Positions 11,180-20,751 of a stretch of 64,000 bases of DNA are shown here, one piece after another. The notes below the pieces were generated by a model. That model was not told the origin of the DNA. It worked only from the letters and a program-made list of their open reading frames with translations, and did no database searches. The DNA is from Heliocidaris erythrogramma (taxonomy: Eukaryota > Echinodermata > Echinoidea > Camarodonta > Echinometridae). Both the position numbers and the translations under genes were made by a program. Position 1 is the stretch's first letter; each line of letters opens with the position of its first letter. The stretch covers positions 18,108,615 to 18,172,614 of the forward strand of contig CM046868.1 in NCBI GenBank assembly GCA_025617745.1, in the 5' to 3' direction.

Positions 11180-11640
11180 CAGGAGCAGAAGAAGAAGTGG
11201 AATTTGAAATAAACATAGGCTAGAACTAGAAGTAGCAGTAAATTTGTAAATAGAAGTAGTAAAAATAGTGATAGGCGTAGAAGATGTAGAAGTAGAAATA
11301 AAAGTGAAAATAGAAGTTGAGGAAAAGTTAAAAGTAGATGTACACTTAGTAACATTAGCAGAAGTATAAATTGTAGAATAAGTAGAGTTACAATGAGAAG
11401 AAGTAAACGAAGTAGAAACAGTAGTTGGAGTGACAGAAGAAGTAGAAGTAAAAGTAGGAGAAGCCGTAGAAGTAGTAGTAGAAGTAAAAGTAGAAGAAGT
11501 AGAAGAAGTGTAGAAATGTAGGTAGCATGAGAAGTAAAAGTAGAAGTAGAAATAGAAGTAGAAATAGAAGTAAAGATAGAAGTAGAGATATAACTAGATG
11601 TAGAGGGAGAAGTAGTAGAATACTAGTAGTATAATTTTTA
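11180..11640. repeat. (GTAGAA)n-type purine-rich repeat
   Basis: About 460 bp of degenerate AGAAGTAGAAGTA units, strongly purine-biased on the plus strand. Frames through it are low-complexity. Confidence 0.8.
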
Positions 11641-11694
11641 GTAGTAGTGTATTCACAATAATAGCAGTGGTATACGTAATTATATTAACATGCA

Positions 11695-12222
11695 CAGGGG
11701 CGTCGCTAGAGGGGGTGTAGTGTAGGGGTGTCATACGCCCCCCCCCCCCCACTCAAAATGATTCTAGGACAACTACCTCCTGGAAAACTACCCCGGGACA
11801 ACAACCCCCCGGACAACTACCCCTTGGACAACTACCCCCTAGGTCAATAACCCCCCCCCCCCCCCTCCGGACGACTACCCTAGGACAACTACCCTCAGGA
11901 CACTTACCCCCTAGGAAAAAATACCCCCAATAAACTGACGATTACCCCGATACCCCCACCCTGAACAAAATGTTAGCCCCCCCCCCCCCGAAAAATACCC
12001 CAGAATCCGGGGGTAGTTGTATCGGGGGTAATTGTCCAGGGGTTAGTTGTCCTGGGGGGTAGTCGTCCTAGGGGGTAATTGTCCTGGGGGTAATTGTCCT
12101 AGGGGTTAGTTGTCCTAAGGGGTAGTCTTCCTAGGGGGTAATTATCCTGGGGTGATTGTCCTAGGGGGTAGTTGTCCAGGGGGTAGTTGTGGGGTGGACC
12201 TGTAGCTACGCCATTGTTTTCC
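11695..12222. repeat. C-rich inverted minisatellite, copy 2
   Basis: Same family as 61-400: C-rich GGACAACTACCCC units to about 11990, axis ACCCCAGAATCCGGG, then the reverse-sense units. The outer ends form an imperfect inverted pair, CAGGGGCGTCGCTAGA at the left and TGTAGCTACGCCATTG at the right. This suggests the whole block is one mobile inverted-repeat element. Confidence 0.8.
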
Positions 12223-12768
12223 TGCATAGCCACTGATACTATGCCCCTAACATTGATTTTTTTTATTTCCCAGGTTTCCTTTCCAAACGAACATTTTCAA
12301 CAAATGATTTTCACCTACATTAAGGTTTCATTTGTTTTGATATTGCAATAAAATGTGAGCAGTATAATAAAATTCAGGACTATGAAGATAGAAAAAGGAT
12401 CGTTATGATCGCATTCCCAAATCAATGGGCTACTCCTGTTATTAGTTGTTTGGCACGTGAGGCAAATACAGAGTCCATTACTTATTCTACCGAGATAAAT
12501 TAGTGTGAAAAGGGAGATTATACTTGCTTCCAACTGATCTATTCTGTGATACGGTCCTCAGTAAATGCATGTTATATTGTGTCGGTTGCTTGATGTATAA
12601 ATGGGTGTACACGGTATGCTGGGGGAGTCATGCGCAGGGGCATAAAATGTATCATCTTGCGTGTGATGAAATTTTTGGTTGTACGACACACGCTCCGGCG
12701 AAGATTGCTTCGTGTTCAGTATCCTTCACTAAACAAATTCTTATGTTCAACCCTGGACAATATACCCT
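12223..12768. other. no gene seen
   Basis: No supported gene. A 93-codon open frame at 12524-12805 (+) shows no domain and runs into the MITE that follows. Confidence 0.5.
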
Positions 12769-12885
12769 ACACTCTAAAAAGAAAATCTGGGTAAAGTTTC
12801 CCTAATACTGTAGAAATTTTACGCAATATTGGGTTCAACTTTACCCACTATTTGGGTAAAGTTTTACATAATATTTTTAGAATGT
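12769..12885. mobile_element. 117-bp MITE-like element
   Basis: Ends ACACTCTAAAAA and TTTTTAGAATGT are inverted with one mismatch. The inside repeats TTTGGGTAAAGTTTTAC-like text in both senses. No transposase and no clear target duplication, so the superfamily is unknown. Confidence 0.6.
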
Positions 12886-12889
12886 ACGT

Positions 12890-13075
12890 ATAACCCTAAG
12901 GCCTAACCCTAAACCTATAGACCTAAACCTAAATTTACAACCGTGACCCTAAACCTAAACTAAAACCTAACTGCAACGCTAACTCTAAACCTATACCTTT
13001 GACGAAATACATTAAAGCCAGGAGCAATAATTGTCGCAGGAGCAACGAATGTTGCGCTCGCTGCCGGTGCGGAAT
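12890..13075. repeat. decayed telomere-like array with element end
   Basis: Degenerate CCTAAA/CCTAAC repeats (12893-12995) followed by GGAGCAATAATTGTCGCAGG. The latter matches the terminal sequence of the (TTAGGG)n-cored element at 46739-46964, so this is an older member of that family. Confidence 0.6.
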
Positions 13076-13280
13076 GGAACTAAAGTTCAGCATGGGACTT
13101 CCGATGATACGACTTGCCCACTTTTAGCGCAAAGATATCAAAGTTCCATTAACACCCCAAATACACAAATGGGTATAACTGATGCACCCTCATAGGAAAC
13201 GCCACTGTCCAACTCCGATTTTTCTCCCAAGTTCCGCCCTGCATGTACTGTGTGTAGTGTGAAGTACTTTCGTGATCCGA

Positions 13281-13420
13281 CAATTTTGCTCAGGCGACAC
13301 TTTCTCCAACGACATTTGCTCTGGGCCTTTTTGTTTGTAATCATTTGGGTTAGGCTTACGGATGAGTTTTAGATTACGCATATTGTTTGGTTCAGGGTTA
13401 GGGGCTCCGAAAGAAGCCCC
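13281..13420. repeat. third, more diverged member of the telomere-cored family
   Basis: TTTTGCTCAGGCGACACTTT...CGACATTTGCTCT resembles the TTGCTCCTGCGACATTTGCTCC end of the element at 46739. Scattered GGGTTAGG motifs follow. Weak and partial. Confidence 0.4.
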
Positions 13421-13550
13421 GGGCTTGAACTTCAAAACGACTTTACCAGGTCACTGCCTGGGGAGGGGGGAGGGGGTCATTTCGTCTTCTTTTCTCGTCC
13501 CTTTCCCTTCCTTCTTTTCTTTTTCTTTCTTGCTTTTTTTGCCACTCGAA

Positions 13551-13815
13551 TGTCCTAAATTATGGAATAGCCTTCCTGAAGACATCAAAAAATGCATGAC
13601 ATCTGATTCTGTTAAATAGCATGTAAAACATTTCTGTTCAATTTCTAACTAATTTCTACATGCGCCCTGAGCACTCCACATAGTAGTCTAGTTCTGGACT
13701 CTCTTTGCTGAATTATTTTTTCGACGACTGTACGTATTATGCCGAGTGATTGGCGCGATCCGGAAACCTGATGGCCCGAGCTATATAAGTTACATTTATT
13801 ATTATTATTATTATT
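13551..13815 (+). mobile_element. LINE fragment: ORF2 C-terminus, 3' UTR and (ATT)n tail
   Basis: The frame from 13551 reads CPKLWNSLPEDIKKC and continues to a stop at about 13650. The PKLWNSLPE(D/E)I pattern is the C-terminal end of ORF2 in many LINEs, after the reverse transcriptase. One in-frame stop lies inside this short stretch. The 3' part has CATGCGCCCTGAGCACTC and GAGCTATATAAGT and ends in (ATT)n at 13793-13815, as in L2/CR1/Jockey-like elements. A 5'-truncated dead copy. Confidence 0.7.
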
Positions 13816-13980
13816 GGGGGTGGTGGAAAGCGATCCCTTTCCCCCTGTAGCTAGGGCACTGATTCGGGGTGTAAGAGTTAAGTGTAATGTTTGGTCAAGG
13901 TTTAAGTAGGGACATTGACCTTGTCGAAGGCAGAATGTGTGCCGTGTGATCTTAGTAGAAGCTTGACACACCCTAAGAAA

Positions 13981-14022
13981 GTGCACGTTGCACCAAGAAC
14001 TCCTGAACTTTTCACGTGGCGT
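13981..14022 (+). repeat. dispersed 42-bp repeat, copy C
   Basis: Same unit as 7069-7110 with about five differences. Followed 35 bp later by GCCTGACCCA, as in copy A. Confidence 0.7.
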
Positions 14023-14099
14023 CAAAGTCATATCATCGTGCTGTACTGATTGGGTTGCCTGACCCAGGTCCCCTTTTCCCAGTATGCACATCACTGACA

Positions 14100-14607
14100 T
14101 GAATTATTTTGAAAATATAATCATTTTAACAACACCTTTCAATTTCATATTTCCGACCATTTAATAAAATTCATGTAGTAGATGAGTGATATTCGTATAT
14201 CACAGGCCAAGATTTTGATTCATAGCTCTTCGAGAATAATTACAAGTGCTTACAAACTATCGTTGTGATAAGGTATTACAATAGGCTAGATAGATTTTTC
14301 GGCCAATTAAAAAGTAGGAATAGTGATAATAGTTAAAGAAAATATTCGAATAAATATCCCCAATGTAATAATATTAGAAATAGTTAAGTAGTAGGATATA
14401 CCGTTTAGGGTGCAAATTTGAACCTTCATTCTTTTGCTGGTGTGTAAAGTGTTAAAGGGGAGACATTATTGTAAATAGCAACGAAAACAGAATCATCTCC
14501 ATGAAAAGGAAATTGTTTTTTCCTAACGTCACCGTTGCTAGTGTTTTTCCTCGACTTGATGAGTATCTCTATATGTAATCATTTGCATCCCTATGAATGC
14601 CTATAAT
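14100..14607. other. no gene seen
   Basis: AT-rich sequence, nothing recognisable. Confidence 0.5.
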
Positions 14608-14720
14608 ATTCAATTCAATTCAATTTCATATTACAGACATTTATTTCCAACTTTTCAATATAAGTGCTGTACAAAGTAATAAATGGACAAACTAATGTAC
14701 ATGTATTTTTAACAAAAATA
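14608..14720 (-). repeat. possible LINE 3' tail, reverse orientation
   Basis: Begins with (ATTCA)n and continues TTATTTCCAACTTTTCAAT. Similar simple-repeat starts occur at 21355 and 59021. These look like reversed LINE tails, by style only. Confidence 0.3.
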
Positions 14721-15270
14721 TGACAAAATATACATTCATGTGGTACATATATAGTTGGAGGACAGTCACCTCTAAAAGCAAAAGCTTGGGGCGAGGGTGC
14801 CCTTAGTACATAAATATATAAAACGAAAATGACGTATACAAAAAAAGAGAAAAAGATAACATTCCTAGCTGTTTGGAGGGAAAAAAGAAAAAAGGAAAGG
14901 AAAACAAGAGAGAGGGAAAGAGGACAATTCCTGGAGGGGGGGGGGGGGTGGGGGGCAATGGATGTGCAACATAAAAGGAGTACGAAAAGAGAAATATTCA
15001 CGAAGAAGCAGAGAGATGAAAGGGAGAGAATATAGACCCAATGGAGGATGGGGAAGGGTCTTAAACCATATTATTTGCAAGATGAAGTGAAATGTTTTTT
15101 CATTCTTCTCGAGAAGCTTGCGGAGTATTTTACTGTGTCTTGGGATAACGTTCCACAGCTTAGGTCCAGAGTACCGGATGTTATGGTCATTTTAATTGAT
15201 GAAACTCTATAATAATTGCAGTTCTTGCACAATTACATCACACATGGTGAGATCCTATAAAACATCTTAA
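14721..15270. other. no gene seen; purine-rich tract
   Basis: GA-rich 14850-15030 with 13 G in a row broken by one T (about 14935-14955). No coding signal. Confidence 0.5.
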
Positions 15271-15652
15271 GCCCACCGCACACTATACGATCTGACTACG
15301 ATCCGATTTGGGAAGAATTTGCAATATAATTTAATACAAGATGGAGGTTCTAAATAGTTATATTAATAATAAAATTGAAATTTTGGGCTGTCGCGAGCTT
15401 CCTTGTAGAAGAAAAGGCCAAATCGGCTCCGAATCGTAGAGACGTCACATCAGTCGTGCGACTGTCTACGATTTGAAGCCGATTTGGCCTTTACTCCAAA
15501 TGCACTGACAATTCGGTGGTAGTATTCAAATTATTATTCAGAACTTCAATGAGAACTTCAAAGATTATGTTTGTTGAAATTTCAATATCTAATGTAACTG
15601 CATTTTTTTTCAAAAGTCGGATCGCAGTCGGATCGTATAATGTGCTGTGGGC
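15271..15652. mobile_element. 382-bp MITE with 40-bp terminal inverted repeats
   Basis: Left end GCCCACCGCACACTATACGA and right end (reversed) GCCCACAGCACATTATACGA, with pairing over about 40 bp. A second hairpin lies inside: AAAGGCCAAATCGGCT at about 15411 against AGCCGATTTGGCCTTT at about 15477. No transposase. A decayed relative is at 18621-18881. Confidence 0.75.
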
Positions 15653-15668
15653 TTCATGAATATTAGAG

Positions 15669-15951
15669 AGTTTTCGAATGTTTCAACGTGAATGCCGTCC
15701 TAGATCCTCCCAGCTACAATGGACTGCTTTGTGTTAAGTGCATACCGCGCTTTGTGCAAGAACGGCTCACCCGTCCACTGGCTTCTCCCTCGTCCACTAG
15801 TCAGATCGAGAACGCGCCCAACATGGTATTGCCGTCTGCTCTAAAACGTGAACCTCGCTTCACCTACTTTGTATGCAGTTATTAAACACAAAGCAGTCCA
15901 TTGTAGCTGGGAGGATCTAGAATGGCGTTCACATTGACACATTCGAAAACT
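15669..15951. mobile_element. foldback element, about 67-bp arms
   Basis: Arms 15669-15735 and 15885-15951 are near-identical reverse complements with AGTTTTCGAATG / CATTCGAAAACT at the tips. The spacer is about 149 bp. No protein. Target duplication not clear. Confidence 0.7.
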
Positions 15952-16579
15952 GTCTATTGTCAAAAGTATGAGCACATCATTATGAACACGTACGCCCTAT
16001 ATGAAGCAAAGTTTATCTTTTATGGAGAAACAAAAATTAAATCAATCCAACAGAACGGACTCAAGATGAGTATTATGGCCGACTTCTTTTCCTTAACATA
16101 ATACTGCAATGCCCATAAGGTTACACAATTTCCTAACGGGGTAAATATTTGAGGCACTGAAATCCTTTACCCCATTAAGTTGAACTCGCAGTTATCGCGC
16201 ACGAATCGAACCGCATTGTCTCATTTTTCGATATCAGGACCCATTTAGAGCGCACCTTGGAGCATGCGGATCTTCAATGAAAGGACAGTGAGAACGGCTT
16301 CTCTTGGGTATTGGTAATCCCCATAAGTTATTATGGGATAATGACACGTTATTTTCTTCGAGGGAGACTTCACGGTGAACTGCCATCTAACGACCATAAC
16401 CTCCCGTTATTAAAACGCTATTTCTTTCAGACATACATCTTTGATTCCATCATGCAAAACAATTAACCCCTTCGATTCAGTCGGTTCATTCTTTTTTTTT
16501 CTCTCTCTGTCTTTCTTTCTTTCTCTTTTCCTTTTGATACCGTGTGCATGTCACATGAGCCTATAGTATAAGGTGAGGG
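15952..16579. other. no gene seen
   Basis: No supported gene. Short pyrimidine tract at 16490-16530. Confidence 0.5.
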
Positions 16580-16680
16580 GAGGAATATATAGTTTAGTTT
16601 AGTTTATTTATTTCTCATTTCTCAATATAACAAAATACAAATTAAATACATAGGCCTATATTGTATTTTGCCCCTCTGTT
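16580..16680 (-). repeat. possible LINE 3' tail, reverse orientation
   Basis: (TTTAG)n then TTATTTATTTCTCATTTCTC and an A-rich continuation. Style only. Confidence 0.3.
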
Positions 16681-16712
16681 ATACGTTCGTTATCACACTC
16701 CTAATGAAAATT

Positions 16713-17090
16713 ACCCACCGATGAAATCGGCAGGGTTATGTAAAGGGCTCCGTATGTTTGTTTGTTTGTTTGTTTGTTTGTTTTTTGTTTGTTTGTGTGT
16801 TTGTTTGTTTGTTTGTTTGTGTACAAGATAACGAGAGAACGGTTGAACGGATTTGCACCAAATTTCCAAGGAATGTTCAGAAAGTGACAGGAAAGAATCG
16901 ATTAGATTTTGGTAATGATTGGTTGACCCCTGCAAATTCTGTGTGACCTTGAAGTTTTGACCCTGTAGTAAAGTATAGGAACTTCAGTTGGGATAGTGAC
17001 AGGAAAGAAACTAGAAAGTTTGATGACCCCAAACTTCGCCTGCCGATGCAGAAATATTTTGGCCAATCAAAACACTCATTACTTCGTCTC
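16713..17090 (+). repeat. hairpin + (TTTG)n + repeat-unit element
   Basis: Head hairpin CCGATGAAATCGG (16718-16730), a (TTTG)n tract at about 16755-16822, then text with two AGTGACAGGAAAGAA copies at about 16880 and 16994. The plan (small hairpin, tetranucleotide array, then short tandem units starting near a TAACGAGAGAACGG text) parallels the (TCCG)n element at 56273-57417, though the sequences differ. Confidence 0.55.
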
Positions 17091-17264
17091 ACCAAAAATC
17101 TATTTCAGGTTTATGAATTTTAGAAGACCCATTATTTGCCATTTCACTTCAAATCCGTACGAGCCTGCAATGAATATTCATATCTATTGTTCCCTGCCAA
17201 CGTATCCCAGCAACAAGGGATTTTTCGCGCGCTTGAACTGCACTGCGAAATCGAAAGCGGCTAT

Positions 17265-17500
17265 CACTATGAACACGAAGACAAAGAGAGCGGACAATTT
17301 ATGCAGCTCCTCATTGTACCCTCCACAATAGCTCTAGTAGACAAATGGACATCCCTTCACTGCTATTATTTGACACCTGTTCTACATATTGTTACAGGAT
17401 AGCAATGAATGGATGTTTTTTTGTTAACCAGTGCAATTGTGAAGGGTACAATGAGGAGCTGCATAAATTGTCCGCTTCATTGTTCGTCATGTTCATAGTG
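17265..17500. mobile_element. foldback element, 65-bp arms
   Basis: Arms 17265-17329 and 17436-17500: CACTATGAACACGAAGAC... pairs with ...CGTCATGTTCATAGTG, including ATTTATGCAGCTCCTCATTG against CAATGAGGAGCTGCATAAAT. Spacer 106 bp. No protein. Confidence 0.7.
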
Positions 17501-18620
17501 TATATCGCGCGCAATACCTTTTATTATCTACAACTTCATTTAGATTCAGGCTACCCCAGGCCTAGCACGTCTAATTTCTCCTCTATTTCTTATCTTCTGT
17601 GCTTTTCTGTTTATTTTCCCCGGTTTTTTCCACTTTGTTGTGGAAGTTTTTGTGATTTATTTTATCCTTGTGGACGTGTAGTACGTGATTTTAATTGTTT
17701 TCGGTGAAAATCTGGTGAGTTTGTTCGACGAGAGTGAGTCTATCGCACTCGCGAGTGTTCGCATGTGCTGTGAATGGGCTGTGTGGTTTGAGAGTACGGT
17801 AGGCTAGGGAGTACATAACTATACACAGCGCTGTCGCGAAGCGACGGCGGCGTCTGGTCGGGCTAGGGAGTACAGTGCCTGTGGCTGTGTAGTAGGATTG
17901 AACTTTTTAAATGGGTTATTACGGTCCTGTCATTTGAGATTTGAGTTAGTTTATAACTCATTAATGTCTGTTTGAGTGGATTTCGTAGTTGTAAAATATA
18001 TACAAAAACTGTATGTATTTTTTTTTTAATTCGTGTGGATTTGCAAAATTAGGTGGTTGAGGTTCGCCGAATGTACGCCAGTATACACTTTGACTTTGTT
18101 GATGGGTGGTGACTGATGAGCTGAGTGAGTAAGCTCTGTGCCTCGCATGCATGTCATTTTGAAGTCGAGATCCAACTTATATTTTGTCGTCATATTTATT
18201 TTATCCAAGCCCGATGAAAAAAAACAACCCCAATTGCAATGTAAAGATAGAACATGAATACATTTACTGACACTGACATGACTGAACACTGAATACAAAT
18301 TGCTAACATTTTTTTTTCCTCACCACGCCACGCTCTCTGACATGTCTAATCAATTACTTTTAGGGGAGGGATGTTTCAATAATCTTTTTTTTTTGGGGGG
18401 GGGGGAGATGTGCCTCTTGTTATCCCCTTTGAATGGCTACTGCTTACAAAAATAATCGCAACAAAACAAAACCTATATTGGGTTTACTCTTTTTTATACA
18501 CGACAGAAGAACCAACCAGTAAAAATATATTTATTTCTGCAGTTTCGAGAATAATAGCGCCGCTAAGGCGTGGGTCTGCCGCCTTTGACGGCCTTTCTAG
18601 TTCACAATGAATAGTTTTCA
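17501..18620. other. no gene seen
   Basis: No supported gene. The frames here show no domain. G10 at about 18395-18405. Confidence 0.5.
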
Positions 18621-18881
18621 GCTTACCACTCACTGTACGATCCAACTACGATCTGATTTTTAAAGAAACCATATCTAGAAATAAAAAAACCAAGAATACA
18701 AATCTCTCTGATTCAGGTTCCTGATTTTCATATGAATAGTGAAATTGTTACTGTTGGGAATTATGGGTACTCCACGGCAGTTGAAGAAAAGGCCCGATCG
18801 ATCGACTGCGAATCGTAATGACGGCCGGCAAACCAGATTCTGAAGCAAGAATGTCCACGATTTGATGCAGATTTGGCTTTT
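18621..18881. mobile_element. decayed relative of the 15271 MITE
   Basis: Begins with CACTGTACGATCCAACTACG, which matches the end of the 15271-15652 element. The inner hairpin region with ATCGACTGCGAATCGTAATG and CCACGATTTGATGCAGATTT is kept. The right terminal repeat is not recognisable. Confidence 0.55.
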
Positions 18882-19440
18882 CAACCAACCAGAAGAGATG
18901 GAATATACCTAAAAAATTCATATTCATATAATACTTTTCAAACCTGCCACGAAAATTTAATTTTTACATGTTTAACTTTTCATATTCATGTGCATGTCAT
19001 GCCACTTTTCACCTCTCCCTCCTTTCATTGCATCCTCTTTCTCATCTTTCCCTTTCTTATCCTACACAACCTCATTCTTTCTGTTATATCCCTCTCCTTC
19101 TTTTACTCTATGCTTGTCTTTTCTCCTTCTATTCCTACATCTGCCACTTTTTACTCCTCACTCTCTTCTATACATGTCTCCTCCTCATTTACTCTGTTTC
19201 TGTTCCCTCCAATCTTTTCATCTGCTTTTCCTTTCCTAATAGCTGCACAACATCAGGTTTCCTCTGCCTTCTGCCTTCTTCTACTGTTGTGTGTTTTCTT
19301 TTCTGTCATGCACTGTTATATTAAATCATTTATATTCATGTCCTTTGTGTGCTCTATTTATTTTTTGATTTCATTTGAATTTATATTGTATCGAAAACAA
19401 GCTGCTGAAAAATGCTTATCCAATAATAGCGAGCCAATGG
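18882..19440. other. no gene seen; pyrimidine-rich
   Basis: C/T-rich on the plus strand at about 18990-19300. A 190-codon open frame (18873-19445) is made of phenylalanine, serine and leucine from this bias, with no domain. Confidence 0.55.
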
Positions 19441-19461
19441 AGTAAAATGGAGTCAAAAGGG

Positions 19462-19500
19462 GCCTGAGCTTTCGATCCTAGCAGAATCTTCGTCAGAGGC
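19462..19500 (-). ncRNA. hammerhead-ribozyme-like motif at PLE 3' side
   Basis: Minus-strand order: helix I strand GCCT; core CTGACGA; one extra A; helix II GATTC-TGCTA-GGATC (5 bp with one G-T pair); GAA; AGCT; C (predicted cleavage after this base); helix I return strand AGGC. The AGCT palindrome can only form helix III between two molecules. That fits the small dimer-acting hammerhead variants known from PLEs. Activity is inferred. Confidence 0.65.
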
Positions 19501-20127
19501 AAAAAGACAAACATAAAAAGCAAGACAAGCATATATATAGACTACAGACACAAAACAGATGACATGTAACAGGAACTGTAAGGGGGGAGCTGTGGACACA
19601 AAACAATGGGAATAAAAGGGGAGTGTGGGGAGTCAAAAACCATGAGTCAAGTGGGTGTGGAGGGGGATTAAAACAAATACAAAGGCGTGGAGATCCAAGG
19701 AGAGTAATGAGCCCCAAGCTCAAGGGTTGGTAACCTGTGAAAGCAAAGGATAAGTGGGGAGGCAACATCAAACAGGATAAGGAACAATGCAAAGACAAGA
19801 GAAAGGAATAAGTAATGTACAAGTCCAGTGCAGTGGAGTGGTAGGGCAGAAAATAAAGAGGGAGTCGAGTTGTCAGACACCAAGTGCAAATTATATGGCA
19901 CATAAAGTAAAGTGTGGTGAAAAAATATATATTTGCTGTCTGCTGTATACAAGACTATAAGATGTAATGCATACTTTATACTGAAGAATATAAACATGTG
20001 CATATAAAGTCTGTAATATATGTGTCTAAACCAAACGAGGAGGTAAAATGCAAATAAAATATATGTGTGTATATATATATATATATATAAAATGTAATAA
20101 CGTAAGGAAGGGGAGTAAAAAGATGTA

Positions 20128-20451
20128 TTAATCATTTCCCTCCTGGATGTTGAGGCCATGAGGTTGGATGGTGCGAAGTCGTCTCATCCAGTACTTCTCC
20201 CTGCTGGTTCGGACTGTGTCGGGACGGGTACCTAAAGATTCAATGCCCTGTAGAATCATATCGGTGATGGAATGGTTAGGAAGGTTAAAATGGTGGCCCA
20301 CTGGAGTGTCAAGCTTGGCTGTGTTGACAGTGGATCTGTGCCCATAGAAGCGTCTCTTGAGTGTGGTCTTGGTTTCCCCTACGTACTGGGTCCTGCAGAC
20401 TCTGCAAGTGATGAGATATACAACATTAGTGGTAGTGCAAGTGATTATTGC
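20128..20451 (-). pseudogene. PLE GIY-YIG endonuclease domain
   Basis: About 107 residues to a stop. The domain has NVVYLITC..C...YVGETK, then LKRRFYGH, TPVGHHFN, a downstream glutamate (SREKYW) and the closing LRTIQPHGLN. These are the landmarks of the C-terminal GIY-YIG nuclease of Penelope-like elements, with the paired cysteines typical of PLEs. The domain is intact from VYL to the stop. The upstream linker is out of frame with it, so the gene is dead. Confidence 0.8.
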
Positions 20452-20751
20452 CCTTCGTTTGGTGAGGGAGGTCGGTAGAGTTGCTGGTGAAAGTGTCACC
20501 CTCGTGGATGTGTATAGCACATACGGTGCATTTGTTGGCTGTACATTTGAAGGTGCCGTGCTGAATGGGAGAAGAATGGCGAGAGAGAGGGGGGACTTCA
20601 GCACGAACGATGAGATCCTTGAGGTTGCGGGGGCGTCGGTAAGACAGGATTGGGGTACTGGGAATTTATATTGTGTTAAATTAATGTTTTGCAGAAACAA
20701 CCGGTAAATTATTTTTATGCCAAATGCACTTTTATTTTTATGCATGATCAA

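Larger units (their letters stand above)
19462..20665 (-). mobile_element. Penelope-like element, 5'-truncated 3' half
   Basis: On the minus strand the order is: inter-domain linker with a KCTANKCTVC cysteine block (about 20665-20455), GIY-YIG endonuclease (20451-20128), about 620 bp of 3' untranslated sequence, then a hammerhead-like motif (19500-19462). Linker and endonuclease lie in different frames, so the copy has at least one frameshift. The reverse transcriptase is absent. PLEs insert by target-primed reverse transcription using this endonuclease. The assembly copy at 32961 repeats only the part right of 20111. Confidence 0.8.

Noticed and set aside
11017-11355. 112-codon leucine-rich open frame on the minus strand
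   Set aside because: Translation of the (GTAGAA)n repeat.
18873-19445. 190-codon open frame on the plus strand
   Set aside because: Made of Phe/Ser/Leu/Cys from a C/T-rich tract, overlapping equally long frames in the other two phases; no domain or codon pattern.
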